A stretch of 60,282 bases of DNA, taken from the NCBI GenBank assembly GCA_900552475.1, contig USAC01000003.1:1-60282 (forward strand), given 5' to 3'. Made by a program: the position numbers and the translations under genes. The first letter of the stretch is position 1. Each line of letters opens with the position of its first letter. Shown one piece after another: positions 1 through 7,381 of the stretch. The notes beneath the pieces are model-generated. The model was not told where the DNA came from. It did no database searches and saw nothing but the letters and a program-made list of their open reading frames with translations. This stretch comes from an uncultured Eubacteriales bacterium (GTDB lineage Bacteria > Bacillota > Clostridia > Oscillospirales > Oscillospiraceae).

Positions 1-58
1 CTTACATTGTTTAATTTACAAGGTACACGCCGCTGTGCCTCTCGGCGACAGCTTGTTT

Positions 59-87
59 ATCTTACCACACGCGGTTCAGTTTGTCAA
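59..87 (-). promoter_or_regulatory. Downstream promoter and leader, probably of an rRNA operon outside the window
   Basis: The minus strand carries TTGACA (82-87), a 17-base spacer and TAAGAT (59-64). The transcript would then run through a small hairpin (GCTGTCGCC / GGCACAGC, positions 32-52) and an AT-rich stretch resembling the leader just before 16S rRNA in many Clostridia. The rRNA target is inferred from promoter strength, tandem arrangement and this leader; the rRNA itself is not in the window. Confidence 0.6.
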
Positions 88-152
88 GAACTTTTTTCAA
101 CTTTTTTCGGAAGTTCGTTTCGTTCGTGACAAGCACCCCTCGCGTGTTTGAT

Positions 153-182
153 AATATAGCACTTTACAGGGGCAGTTGTCAA
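153..182 (-). promoter_or_regulatory. Upstream promoter of a leftward tandem pair
   Basis: Read on the minus strand, a perfect -35 TTGACA (177-182) is followed after 18 bases by TATATT (153-158). It lies about 95 bases upstream of a second strong promoter pointing the same way. No minus-strand gene within the window starts downstream, so it must serve a gene beyond the left edge. Tandem near-consensus promoters are typical of rRNA operons; that target is inference. Confidence 0.6.
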
Positions 183-277
183 TAGTGTTTTTAAACTTTT
201 TTGCGACATTTTTTCGCGTATCCATATGTAGCGGAGATGCGGCGCGGCATCCCCTATTTTGTGGTGTAACCGGACAC

Positions 278-964
278 TCAAGAGCAGAAGCGATGCTTAC
301 CGATGACGGTGATGAGCGGGCGCGACCAGATCCACGCGCTCGTGGCCGTCGAGGGATTGAAATAGTAGATCGCACCGCCGGATGGGTCGACCCCGTTGAG
401 CGCGTCGCGTGCAGCGCGGTAGGCGCTCTCCGCGACTGGCTCGTTGAACTGCCCGTCCGTGATGCAGGTAAACGCCCCGCTCTGATAGATTACGCCCGAG
501 AGCGTATTCGGAAATGACGGATGCCGGATGCGGTTGAGCACGACCGCACCGACGGCCACCTGTCCGGAATACGGCTCACCGCGCGCCTCGGCGGAGATGA
601 GACGTGCAAGCAGATCGACCTGCGCACCGGTCATGCCGCCGGAGCCGCCGGAATTTCCGCCGCTGTCCGCCGGCAGCCCCAGCGCCTCCAGTGTCTGCGC
701 ACCGGCTTTCCCGTCGGCTGTGAGGCCGTTTTTGCGCTGAAAGGCGCGCACGGCGCGTTCGGTCGCGCTGCCGTAGATCCCGTCTACGTCTCCGGCGTAG
801 TAGCCCCAATTTTTGAGCTTGGTCTGGATCTGCGATACGACGGCGCCGCTTGACCCCTTTTTATACGTGGCCGCCTCAGCGGCCGGAATGAGCGCCGCAA
901 GCAGCGTCCCCGCAGCGATAAGCGCCGCGAGCGCGAGACACAGATGCCGAAACCGTTTGTGCAT
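278..964 (-). CDS. sleB: Spore cortex-lytic enzyme-like cell wall hydrolase (SleB family)
   Basis: This is a 228-residue secreted hydrolase expected to cleave spore cortex peptidoglycan during germination. An N-terminal signal peptide (about residues 1-31, ending AEAA) is followed by a PG_binding_1 domain (about 36-95, with the GSSGAVVSQIQTKL and GIYGSATERAVRAFQ repeats), a short Gly/Ser linker, and a Hydrolase_2 domain (about 112-228). The Hydrolase_2 domain has the family's AEARGE segment carrying the catalytic Glu, and VAVGAVVLNR. Domain order and length match SleB. It lies 75 bases downstream of thrS on the same strand, and its Shine-Dalgarno AAGGAG is part of the intervening hairpin. A general cell-wall hydrolase role (CwlJ/SleB superfamily) is the alternative. 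Confidence 0.85.
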   Translation of the reverse strand: MHKRFRHLCLALAALIAAGTLLAALIPAAEAATYKKGSSGAVVSQIQTKLKNWGYYAGDVDGIYGSATERAVRAFQRKNGLTADGKAGAQTLEALGLPADSGGNSGGSGGMTGAQVDLLARLISAEARGEPYSGQVAVGAVVLNRIRHPSFPNTLSGVIYQSGAFTCITDGQFNEPVAESAYRAARDALNGVDPSGGAIYYFNPSTATSAWIWSRPLITVIGKHRFCS

Positions 965-971
965 ATAGAAA

Positions 972-1010
972 ACTCCTTCGCAGACGTTTGGGTATAGTCT
1001 GCGAAGGAGT
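972..1010 (-). terminator. Perfect 14-bp hairpin between thrS and sleB
   Basis: Arms ACTCCTTCGCAGAC (972-985) and GTCTGCGAAGGAGT (997-1010) are perfectly complementary around an 11-base loop. On the minus strand the stem is followed by TTTTC, so it can act as the thrS terminator. The same 3' arm contains the AAGGAG ribosome binding site of the sleB gene that starts at 964, so in a read-through transcript the site would be paired. Confidence 0.7.
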
Positions 1011-1039
1011 CGGTCTTCTTATGCGATGCTATGCAAATT

Positions 1040-2785
1040 TCAGCTCTTGCGGGACTTCACATCCGCCTGCAGGCGGGCGATGAAATCGGCAAGGCTCTCG
1101 ACGCTCTGCTCACCGGAGAGCGTGCGCACGGAGATGGTGTCGTTCTCCGCTTCCTTGTCGCCGAGCACGAGCATATACGGGATCTTCTGGCTCTGCGCCT
1201 CGCGGATCTTGTAGCCGATCTTCTCGTTGCGCAGGTCGGTCTCGACGCGCAGGCCTGCCTTCTCCAGGCGGTCGGCGACGTGCTTGGCGTAATTATTCGT
1301 GCGGTCGGTGATGGGCATGACCTTGACCTGTACGGGCGCGAGCCACAGCGGGAACGCACCGGCATAGTGCTCGGTGAGGATGCCGATGAAGCGCTCGATC
1401 GAGCCGAAGCACACACGGTGGATCATGACCGGACGGTGCTTCTCGCCGTCCGCGCCGACATACTCGAGGTCAAAGCGCTCGGGCATCTGCATATCGAGCT
1501 GGATCGTGCCGCACTGCCAGGTGCGGCCGAGGCTGTCTTCCAGATGGAAGTCGATCTTCGGACCGTAGAACGCGCCGTCGCCCTCGTTGATGACATAGGG
1601 CTTGCCGAGCTCGTTGAGTGCGGAGACAAGGCCGTCGGTCGCGGCCGCCCACTGCTCATCCGTGCCGATGTGATCCTCCGGCATGGTGGACAGCTCCATG
1701 TGGTACTTGAAGCCGAAGAGCGAATACACGTCGTCAATGAGCTTGGCGACGCCCTTGATCTCGTCCTTGACCTGATCGGGTGTCATGAAGATGTGCGCAT
1801 CGTCCTGCGTGAAGCAGCGGACGCGGAACAGACCGTGCAGCGCGCCGGACAGCTCGTGGCGGTGCACGATGCCGAGCTCGCCCACGCGCAGCGGCAGATC
1901 ACGGTAAGAATGCGGCTGGGACTTATAGACCAGCATGCCGCCGGGGCAGTTCATCGGCTTGAGCGCAAACGGCACATCGTCGATGACAGTGGTATACATA
2001 TTGTCTTTATAGTGATCCCAGTGACCGCTGCGGTGCCAGAGATCCTGATTGAGCATGATCGGGGTCGAGATCTCGACGTAGCCGGCCTTCTTGTGGATCT
2101 CGCGCCAGTAATCGATGAGCTGGTTTTTGAGCACCATGCCGTTGGGCAGGAAGAACGGGAAGCCCGGCCCCTCATCCATGAAGGTGAACAGGCCGAGCTC
2201 CTTGCCGAGCTTGCGGTGGTCACGCTTTTTGGCCTCCTCGATGCGCGCAAGGTACGCGTCGAGCTCCTCCTTCTTCGGGAAGCAGGTGCCATAGATGCGC
2301 TGGAGCATCTTGCGGCTGCTGTCACCGCGCCAGTAAGCGCCGGTAACGCTCGTGAGCTTGATGGCGTTGCCCTTGACGCGGCCGGTGGAGTCCAGATGCG
2401 GGCCGGCGCAGAGATCAACGAATTCACCCTGACGGTAAAACGAGATAACGGCGTCCTCCGGCAGGTCATTGATGAGCTCGATCTTATACGGCTCGTCGCG
2501 CTCCTCCATGAACTTCAGTGCTTCGGCGCGCGGAAGCTCAAAGCGCTCGAGACGCAGCTTTTCCTTGCAGATCTTGCGCATCTCGGCCTCGAGCTTCTCG
2601 AGCACCTCGGGCGTGAACGGCTCGGGGCTGTCAAAATCGTAATAGAAACCGTCCTCAATGGCAGGGCCGATCGCCAGCTTCACCTCGGGGTACAGGCGCT
2701 TCATGGCCTGCGCAAGAATGTGGCTGGTGGTGTGACGGTAGGTGTCCTTATAGGTCTTGTTTTCAAAGGTGTACTGATCGTCCAT
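1040..2785 (-). CDS. thrS: Threonine--tRNA ligase, short form lacking the TGS domain
   Basis: This enzyme charges tRNA-Thr in the cytoplasm. The 581-residue protein starts directly in the editing domain (HTTSH near residue 18 and CAGPHL near residue 140, the metal/editing motifs). It continues through the class II catalytic core with MNCPGGM, motif 2 (FRVRCFTQDDAHIF) and motif 3 (GSIERFIGIL), and ends in the anticodon-binding domain. Family members are usually about 635-645 residues because of an N-terminal TGS domain, which is absent here. The start is fixed by AGGAGGAGA just upstream of ATG. A T-box leader with its own promoter precedes it, so expression should respond to uncharged tRNA-Thr. 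Confidence 0.97.
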   Translation of the reverse strand: MDDQYTFENKTYKDTYRHTTSHILAQAMKRLYPEVKLAIGPAIEDGFYYDFDSPEPFTPEVLEKLEAEMRKICKEKLRLERFELPRAEALKFMEERDEPYKIELINDLPEDAVISFYRQGEFVDLCAGPHLDSTGRVKGNAIKLTSVTGAYWRGDSSRKMLQRIYGTCFPKKEELDAYLARIEEAKKRDHRKLGKELGLFTFMDEGPGFPFFLPNGMVLKNQLIDYWREIHKKAGYVEISTPIMLNQDLWHRSGHWDHYKDNMYTTVIDDVPFALKPMNCPGGMLVYKSQPHSYRDLPLRVGELGIVHRHELSGALHGLFRVRCFTQDDAHIFMTPDQVKDEIKGVAKLIDDVYSLFGFKYHMELSTMPEDHIGTDEQWAAATDGLVSALNELGKPYVINEGDGAFYGPKIDFHLEDSLGRTWQCGTIQLDMQMPERFDLEYVGADGEKHRPVMIHRVCFGSIERFIGILTEHYAGAFPLWLAPVQVKVMPITDRTNNYAKHVADRLEKAGLRVETDLRNEKIGYKIREAQSQKIPYMLVLGDKEAENDTISVRTLSGEQSVESLADFIARLQADVKSRKS

Positions 2786-2803
2786 AATGTCTCCTCCTAA
2801 ACT

Positions 2804-3036
2804 AAAAACACCCCTGCGCCTTGCGGCACAGGGGTGCTGAAATCACACGGTTCCACCCTGAGTTTCACTCAGTTGGCGCTGTAACGTGCGCCGCGCGGAT
2901 CACCTTACTGCGGGTTCGGGCGATCGGCTCGGGGAAGGTCTGCGCCGGAGGGGTGCCGCAGGCGGCTCACAGCCTATGACCGCCATTCTCTGTCCGTCCT
3001 CACTCGGGTGCAAGTCCCGTCATTGCCTTTGCAACG
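2804..3036 (-). promoter_or_regulatory. T-box riboswitch leader of thrS
   Basis: On the minus strand the leader contains the T-box sequence AGGGTGGAACCGTG (complement of 2846-2859), preceded by GTTACAGCGCC and TGAGTGAAACTCA elements. It is followed by a GC-rich terminator hairpin (about 2809-2836) with a T-run at 2804-2808. Upstream, AGAGAATGG and GCTGTGAGC resemble conserved stem I elements. Uncharged tRNA binding is expected to favour the antiterminator and allow thrS transcription. A threonine ACC specifier may lie in CGAACCCGC near 2917-2925, but I could not fold stem I with certainty. Confidence 0.88.
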
Positions 3037-3041
3037 GTATC

Positions 3042-3070
3042 ATCCTAACACCGACCGTTACCCCTGTCAA
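3042..3070 (-). promoter_or_regulatory. Promoter of the thrS T-box transcript
   Basis: The minus strand has a consensus TTGACA (3065-3070), a 17-base spacer and TAGGAT (3042-3047). The predicted start near 3035 fits the 5' edge of the T-box leader. Confidence 0.75.
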
Positions 3071-3136
3071 GCACAATTTCATACGAAAGCAGGATGAAAA
3101 ATCCGCCGTTTGTGCATGAAATGCTGCACAGAACGC

Positions 3137-3166
3137 TTGCCAAGTGCCGGAAATATATGTTATGCT
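3137..3166 (+). promoter_or_regulatory. Promoter of the DUF6487-like gene
   Basis: TTGCCA (3137-3142) and TATGCT (3161-3166) are separated by 18 bases. The pair is divergent from the thrS promoter and lies about 40 bases upstream of the gene starting at 3209. Confidence 0.5.
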
Positions 3167-3208
3167 GAATTTGGAAGCGCAACCAGTAACAGAAAGGAGC
3201 ACGCGACC

Positions 3209-3499
3209 ATGACCATAGGCGATAAATGCCCCTATTGCGGCGGGGAATTGCTCTCCGGCTATCTGCAGAGCGCGCGGCAGATCATCTGGAGTCAGGAGGA
3301 AAAGTCCATATCCTTTCGCGCGGATGAGGCGGGCGACCTTGTGGTGAGCCACGGGATCTGGAACGGCAGCTTTGCCGATTGTCGATACTGCGCCGACTGC
3401 GGCATTTTCCTGCTGGAGCGCCCCGTGCAGCCGCCGAAAATCGGCGAGCGCCTGCGCGGAACGTTTGGCCGGGCGCACGGCGGCGACACAACGGAATAA
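3209..3499 (+). CDS. Small zinc-ribbon protein, DUF6487-like
   Basis: This is a 96-residue protein with an N-terminal CPYCGGELLSGYLQS segment and a second CRYCADCG cluster near residue 60, which together look like a four-cysteine zinc ribbon. The CPYCGG...G(Y/F)(I/L)Q...I.W pattern fits the PF20097 (DUF6487) family; its function is unknown. The start at 3209 is chosen because AAAGGAGC lies 9 bases upstream, whereas the longer reading frame to 3110 has no ribosome binding site and runs through the promoter. It is monocistronic: a hairpin directly follows the stop codon. Confidence 0.7.
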   Translation: MTIGDKCPYCGGELLSGYLQSARQIIWSQEEKSISFRADEAGDLVVSHGIWNGSFADCRYCADCGIFLLERPVQPPKIGERLRGTFGRAHGGDTTE

Positions 3500-3509
3500 A
3501 ACAGGGAAA

Positions 3510-3771
3510 GACCGCGCGCGGCGTTTGCCGTGCGCGGTCACAGCTTGTCAAAAGGCCTCGCAGAGTTTCACCGCCGGAGCGGTGAAAAAAAGTTCAATCA
3601 TTTTCTCCGGCGACATGTGCGGCGGAGAAAATACATCTCGGCCTGCAAACGTGCGCGCCGTCTGCCTCCGGCGGACGGCGCGTGCGCTGCAGTCAGGCCG
3701 CAGACCCCTTTGTCAAAAAGTAATACTTTTTGACAGCCTCAGACCGTGCGCGGCGTTTGCCGTGCGCGGTC
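3510..3771. repeat. Intergenic block with duplicated hairpin and palindromes
   Basis: This 285-base gap contains two nearly identical 30-base hairpins (3510-3539 and 3742-3771; arms GACCGCGCGCGGC / GCCGTGCGCGGTC, loop GTTT) in direct orientation about 230 bases apart. Between them lie a 25-base palindrome with 12-bp arms TGTCAAAAAGTA (3711-3735) and a GCCGTC...GACGGC stem containing GCCTCCGGCGG (about 3659-3680). No convincing gene is seen. The first copy may terminate the upstream gene and the second lies just after ychF's stop. Confidence 0.75.
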
Positions 3772-3784
3772 ATCTGTTTGCAGT

Positions 3785-4900
3785 TCAGACGTTGAAGCGG
3801 AAGTAGATCATGTCGCCGTCCTTGACCACGTACTCCTTGCCCTCGGAGCGCAGCAGTCCCTTCTCCTTGGCGGCAGCCACGCTGCCGCCGCAGGCCATCA
3901 TCTCGTCAAAGTTGATGGTCTCGGCGCGGATAAAGCCGCGCTCGATATCCGAGTGGATCTTTCCGGCGGCCTGCGGCGCTTTCGTGCCCTTTTTGATCGT
4001 CCACGCGCGGCACTCATCTTTGCCGTAGGTCAGGAAGGAGATCAGTCCCAGCAGCTCATACGAACACTGGATCAGGCGGTCAAGGCCGGATTTCTCAATG
4101 CCCAGATCGGCCAGAAACATTGCCCGCTCCTCCGGATCATCCAGCTCGGCGATATCCTGCTCAAGCTTGGCGCAGATGGGCAGCACCTGCGCGCCCTCCT
4201 GCTCTGCCAGCTCACGGACACCCTGAAAATATGCATTGTGCGTATAGTCGGCAAAGCCCGCCTCGTCCATGTTGGCAGCATAGATAATGGGCTTCAGGCT
4301 CAGCAGATCCGCCGTCTCGACGATGGCGCGCTCCTCATCGTCGCACGCAAAGGTGCGCGCAGACTTGCCGGCATCCAGATGCGCGGCGAGCGCCTTGAAC
4401 ACCTCGGCCTCGCGCAGGAACTTCTTGTCGCCCTTGGCGGCCTTGGTCGCCTTCTCGATGCGGCGGTTGACCATCTCCAGATCGGCCATGATGAGCTCCA
4501 GATCGATCGTGCCGATGTCGCCCAGCGGGTCGACCGGCTCGTTCTGGCTGGCGTCGGCCACCACGTGCATGATGTTCTCATCGTCGAAGCAGCGCACCAC
4601 GTGGACGATGGCATCGGTGCGGCGGATGTTTTCGAGGAACTTATTGCCCAGACCCGCGCCCTTGCTGGCGCCCTTGACCAGACCTGCAATGTCGACAAAC
4701 TCGATCACTGCGGGGGTCTTCTTGTCCGGCTCATACATCTCCGCCAGCTTATCCAGCCGCGCATCCGGCACGGCCACCACGCCCACATTGGGCTCGATGG
4801 TGCAAAACGGATAGTTCGCGCTCTCGGCCCCGGCGTTAGTAATGGCATTGAACAAAGTGGACTTGCCGACGTTCGGCAAGCCGACGATACCTAATTTCAT
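3785..4900 (-). CDS. ychF: YchF/OLA1-type redox-regulated ATPase
   Basis: This is a 371-residue Obg-like P-loop protein that binds ribosomes and preferentially hydrolyses ATP in characterised homologues. The sequence shows G1 GLPNVGKST near residue 7, DIAG (switch II) near 71, the YchF-specific G4 replacement AANMDE in place of NKxD, a central coiled-coil-like Glu/Lys/Arg segment, and a C-terminal TGS domain ending in YFRFNV. Length matches the family. GAAGGAGA precedes the ATG. The integrase remnant sits directly upstream on the same strand, so the native upstream region may have been displaced by an insertion. Confidence 0.97.
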   Translation of the reverse strand: MKLGIVGLPNVGKSTLFNAITNAGAESANYPFCTIEPNVGVVAVPDARLDKLAEMYEPDKKTPAVIEFVDIAGLVKGASKGAGLGNKFLENIRRTDAIVHVVRCFDDENIMHVVADASQNEPVDPLGDIGTIDLELIMADLEMVNRRIEKATKAAKGDKKFLREAEVFKALAAHLDAGKSARTFACDDEERAIVETADLLSLKPIIYAANMDEAGFADYTHNAYFQGVRELAEQEGAQVLPICAKLEQDIAELDDPEERAMFLADLGIEKSGLDRLIQCSYELLGLISFLTYGKDECRAWTIKKGTKAPQAAGKIHSDIERGFIRAETINFDEMMACGGSVAAAKEKGLLRSEGKEYVVKDGDMIYFRFNV

Positions 4901-5012
4901 TTGTACTCATTCTCCTTCGATTTTCCCTGATTTTCAAGGGGTTTCAGCGTTTGGTGTCTTGGCTGTTACACCATTTTTACACCATTTCCGCATTTGGCTT
5001 TATTGGATTTCA

Positions 5013-5991
5013 TCAGACTACACCATTTTGCTGAAATTGCTTGATGGCATAATCCAGCGATTCGGCAGTCACATGAACATACCGATCCATTGTTGTTTTG
5101 ATGCTGGCATGACCCAGCAGCTTTTGCAGCACCTTCGGCTGCATACCGCTTTCGATTGCTCTTGTAGCATAGGTATGTCGCAGGGCGTGCATACAAAAGT
5201 GCTTGATCCCCGCTTCGTCGCAGAGCTTATATAAGTGGGTATCATAGGAACTGTTCTTTGCCGGTTCTCCTGTTCGCCAGTTGATAAAAACAAGATCACG
5301 CATACACAGGCTCGCAGTTTCTCCCGTGCGCCGATCCATGTATTCCAGCGTGGAGTTGAGCAGTTCAGATTCCTTTCGCTCCGAAACCTGAGAATAGAGC
5401 TGTTTCAAGATGTCGTAAGCATGGCTTGTCAGCGGGATGGTGCGATAGCTCTGCTGCTCATCCGTTGTAAGACATTTGATGTCATCCACAGCGCGGACGG
5501 GCTTGGTAAAGCGAGCTGTCCATCGGATGCCTCTGGATCATGTCGTTCATCACAGCAGCCCGAAACATCGTTCCCATAGCAATATATGTCTGGCGGATCG
5601 TTGAACCGGCATACGATGCTTCCATTCGGTTAAAAACCATCTTGCAGTGCATCGGTTTGACATCTGTGAGCCGCATCTTACCAATCACGGGCTTTACATT
5701 GTACTCATACCGCTCCCGGTAATTTCTCTTTGTGTTCGGCGCTAAGTCTCCCACGATGTGGTTAATCCAGAACTCAAACCGTTCTGTTACCGTCATATCC
5801 GGCGGAGCAAACACATCCTCACGACGGTCTGCATACTTTGCATCTTCCAGCCAGTTCCGGGCTTCCGGAAGTGAGGAAAAGTACTTGACCTGACGCTTTC
5901 CTTCGCTGCTTACAAATCTTGCGCTATATAAACCGTCCTTTCTCTGGCAGATACCCTTACCACATTCTTTGCCTCGTAAACTTTTACCCAT
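5013..5991 (-). pseudogene. int: Tyrosine integrase (Tn916-type), frameshifted and internally deleted
   Basis: Residues from 5991 give an N-terminal arm-binding domain (GKGICQRKDGLYSAR) and a core-binding domain that runs into a stop (TGA) near 5482. Homology resumes in another frame near 5515 (KPVRAVDDIKCL), implying a single-base indel around 5505-5515. In the second frame TTDEQQ joins directly to SYRTIPLT, where intact family members have about 70-90 residues between these motifs. That missing part contains the first catalytic arginine. The HALRHTYATR, LGHAS and DRY (nucleophile) motifs remain. The protein cannot be an active recombinase as written. Confidence 0.85.
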
Positions 5992-6082
5992 TCGGAAACT
6001 CCTTTCCCACTATGAAAAGAAGCCCCTATGCATTTTATAATTGTAGCACAACGATTTTCTTTTCTCAATAGTGAACTTACCT

Positions 6083-6289
6083 TCAAATTGCCATTGTACG
6101 GCTGATGTGCTGTTCAAACTCCCAACGCTTGACCAGCTTTTTTGTCCCAACGAACAAGACGAAGGGGCAGTTGGGCGAGCGGAGCATACTGTCGATCTTG
6201 TTGATGCCGATGTTGCTATATTCTGCCGCTTCTCTGGCGGTCAGCGTCATTTTGAGGTGGATGGGGATGGTGCTGATTTTATCTTCCAT
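6083..6289 (-). CDS. xis: Excisionase / small HTH DNA-binding protein
   Basis: This 68-residue protein contains TLTAREAAEYSNIGINKIDSML followed by a beta-wing-like VGTKKLVKRWEFEQHI, the winged-helix pattern of Tn916-type excisionases (helix-turn-helix domain 17 family). The role would be to direct integrase toward excision. It lies about 90 bases upstream of the broken integrase on the same strand, as in related elements. Since the integrase is dead, it probably has no current recombination partner in this locus. Confidence 0.7.
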   Translation of the reverse strand: MEDKISTIPIHLKMTLTAREAAEYSNIGINKIDSMLRSPNCPFVLFVGTKKLVKRWEFEQHISRTMAI

Positions 6290-6313
6290 GTTGTTCTCCT
6301 TTGCCAGAATTGT

Positions 6314-6925
6314 TTAATCCCGCAGAAGCTGCGCCACTTTTTCTAAATTGTGCTTGGCGTTGCCCCTGCGGAAATTTTCCCCGTCGAAGCGGATGGGAAC
6401 GCAAACTTCCAAAATGCGGTCGTAGATCCGGCGCTCATCCAGACTGGCAGCCTTTTGCATCGTGACGATTGGGATATTCGTGGTGATGATCATAGGCTTG
6501 CCAGTCAGCCGCCTGCGGTTGATGACATCAAAAACGCGCTCTTTGCCGAAGCTTGTATTTCGTTCCGCGCCCAGATCGTCCAGTATCAGCAGTTCCGGAC
6601 GCATGAGAGATGTCATGTAGCTGTCACGGTCTGTGCCGAAATTACCCTGCATACGGTTGACCACATCGGACATTCCCACAAAGAGGACAGACTCCAGACG
6701 GTCAATCAGAGCGTTGGCAATGCATCCAGCGGCATAGGATTTTCCTGTGCCAACGTTCCCGAACAGGAGCAGCCCGATCCCCGCTTTTTTGAACTCGTCC
6801 CAGTTCTGCGCGTAACCCCTCGCCTTTTCAAGCTGGGGTGTCGTAACTGCGGCTGCCTCAAACCGCCAGAGCGCGGCGGGCATATCACGGAACGCTTCGC
6901 TGCGGAGCATCGTCATATAGGACAT
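6314..6925 (-). CDS. DnaC/IstB-like AAA+ helicase loader
   Basis: This 203-residue ATPase has Walker A GNVGTGKS near residue 54, Walker B LLILDDLG near 112, a sensor I segment MIITTN, and an arginine-finger-like RIYDRI. It matches the DnaC-type loaders carried by integrative elements and phages, which load the replicative helicase. The start ATG is preceded by a stop five codons upstream, so the protein begins close to MSYMTML. It is somewhat shorter than chromosomal loaders (about 250-330 aa), as many element versions are. It lies 24 bases before the excisionase and is probably co-transcribed with it. Confidence 0.8.
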   Translation of the reverse strand: MSYMTMLRSEAFRDMPAALWRFEAAAVTTPQLEKARGYAQNWDEFKKAGIGLLLFGNVGTGKSYAAGCIANALIDRLESVLFVGMSDVVNRMQGNFGTDRDSYMTSLMRPELLILDDLGAERNTSFGKERVFDVINRRRLTGKPMIITTNIPIVTMQKAASLDERRIYDRILEVCVPIRFDGENFRRGNAKHNLEKVAQLLRD

Positions 6926-7021
6926 TCGCTCATATATCTGATTTCATTCCTGAATTTTTCAAGCACTGGGCTTTTATCCCCAACATACCAATAACCGCCG
7001 CCGCGTAGCACTTCGGTCTGC

Positions 7022-7324
7022 ATGCGGATAGGCCTTGCATGGGTTGACTTTGCACATACCTTTTGGCATGTGGACTGTGTGCGGAAGCAGAGCTACAACG
7101 CATTTTCTGAGCGTTACCGAAAATGGTGCAAGCGCCACGGCTATTTCTTCAAACAAAGCAATGCCGAGGAAGTGTATGCCCTTGCGGAAAACGCTGTTGT
7201 TCTGGTTCCTAAATCCGGGGTAACGAAAGTCCTCGTATCTTTTTATTTCCTTGTCCAAGATGTATTGCAGTCCTACAGGACGGGCGCGCCGCCCCGGGCG
7301 ATTTGCCTTGTTTTTGCGCCGTAA
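7022..7324 (+). other. Unrecognised reading frame next to the element remnant
   Basis: A 100-codon plus-strand frame begins MRIGLAWVDFAHTFWHV and includes a basic SERYRKWCKRHGYFFKQ stretch. I do not recognise it and see no good ribosome binding site. Its last third runs into the high-GC flank and the deoC promoter, so that part is probably not coding. The overlapping minus-strand frame is no better. The 456 bases between the DnaC-like gene and deoC otherwise hold only the deoC promoter and probably decayed element sequence. Confidence 0.25.
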
Positions 7325-7336
7325 ACATGCTACAAT
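7308..7336 (+). promoter_or_regulatory. Promoter of deoC-deoD
   Basis: TTGTTT (7308-7313), a 17-base spacer and TACAAT (7331-7336) precede the deoC start by about 45 bases. It lies just right of the element remnant. Confidence 0.6.
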
Positions 7337-7381
7337 GGACGCATTCCCACGACAAACACATCAAATTAAGGAGTTGGACAT

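Larger units (their letters stand above)
5013..7258 (-). mobile_element. Remnant of a small integrative element (int-xis-dnaC-like)
   Basis: An AT-richer block interrupts the high-GC chromosome between ychF and deoC. It carries, all on the minus strand, a broken tyrosine integrase, a short excisionase and a DnaC-type ATPase, a set common in Tn916-like elements and prophages. No conjugation, relaxase or capsid genes are present, so only one end seems to survive. I found no convincing direct repeat marking attL/attR; the boundaries given are approximate and based on gene content and composition. Confidence 0.65.

Noticed and set aside
84..281. 65-codon minus-strand frame at the left edge
   Set aside because: It overlaps two strong promoters and has no ribosome binding site or known domain.
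1031..2800. 589-codon plus-strand open frame opposite thrS
   Set aside because: It is an antisense shadow of a GC-rich gene: the opposite strand encodes an unmistakable ThrRS, and this frame has no recognisable domain.
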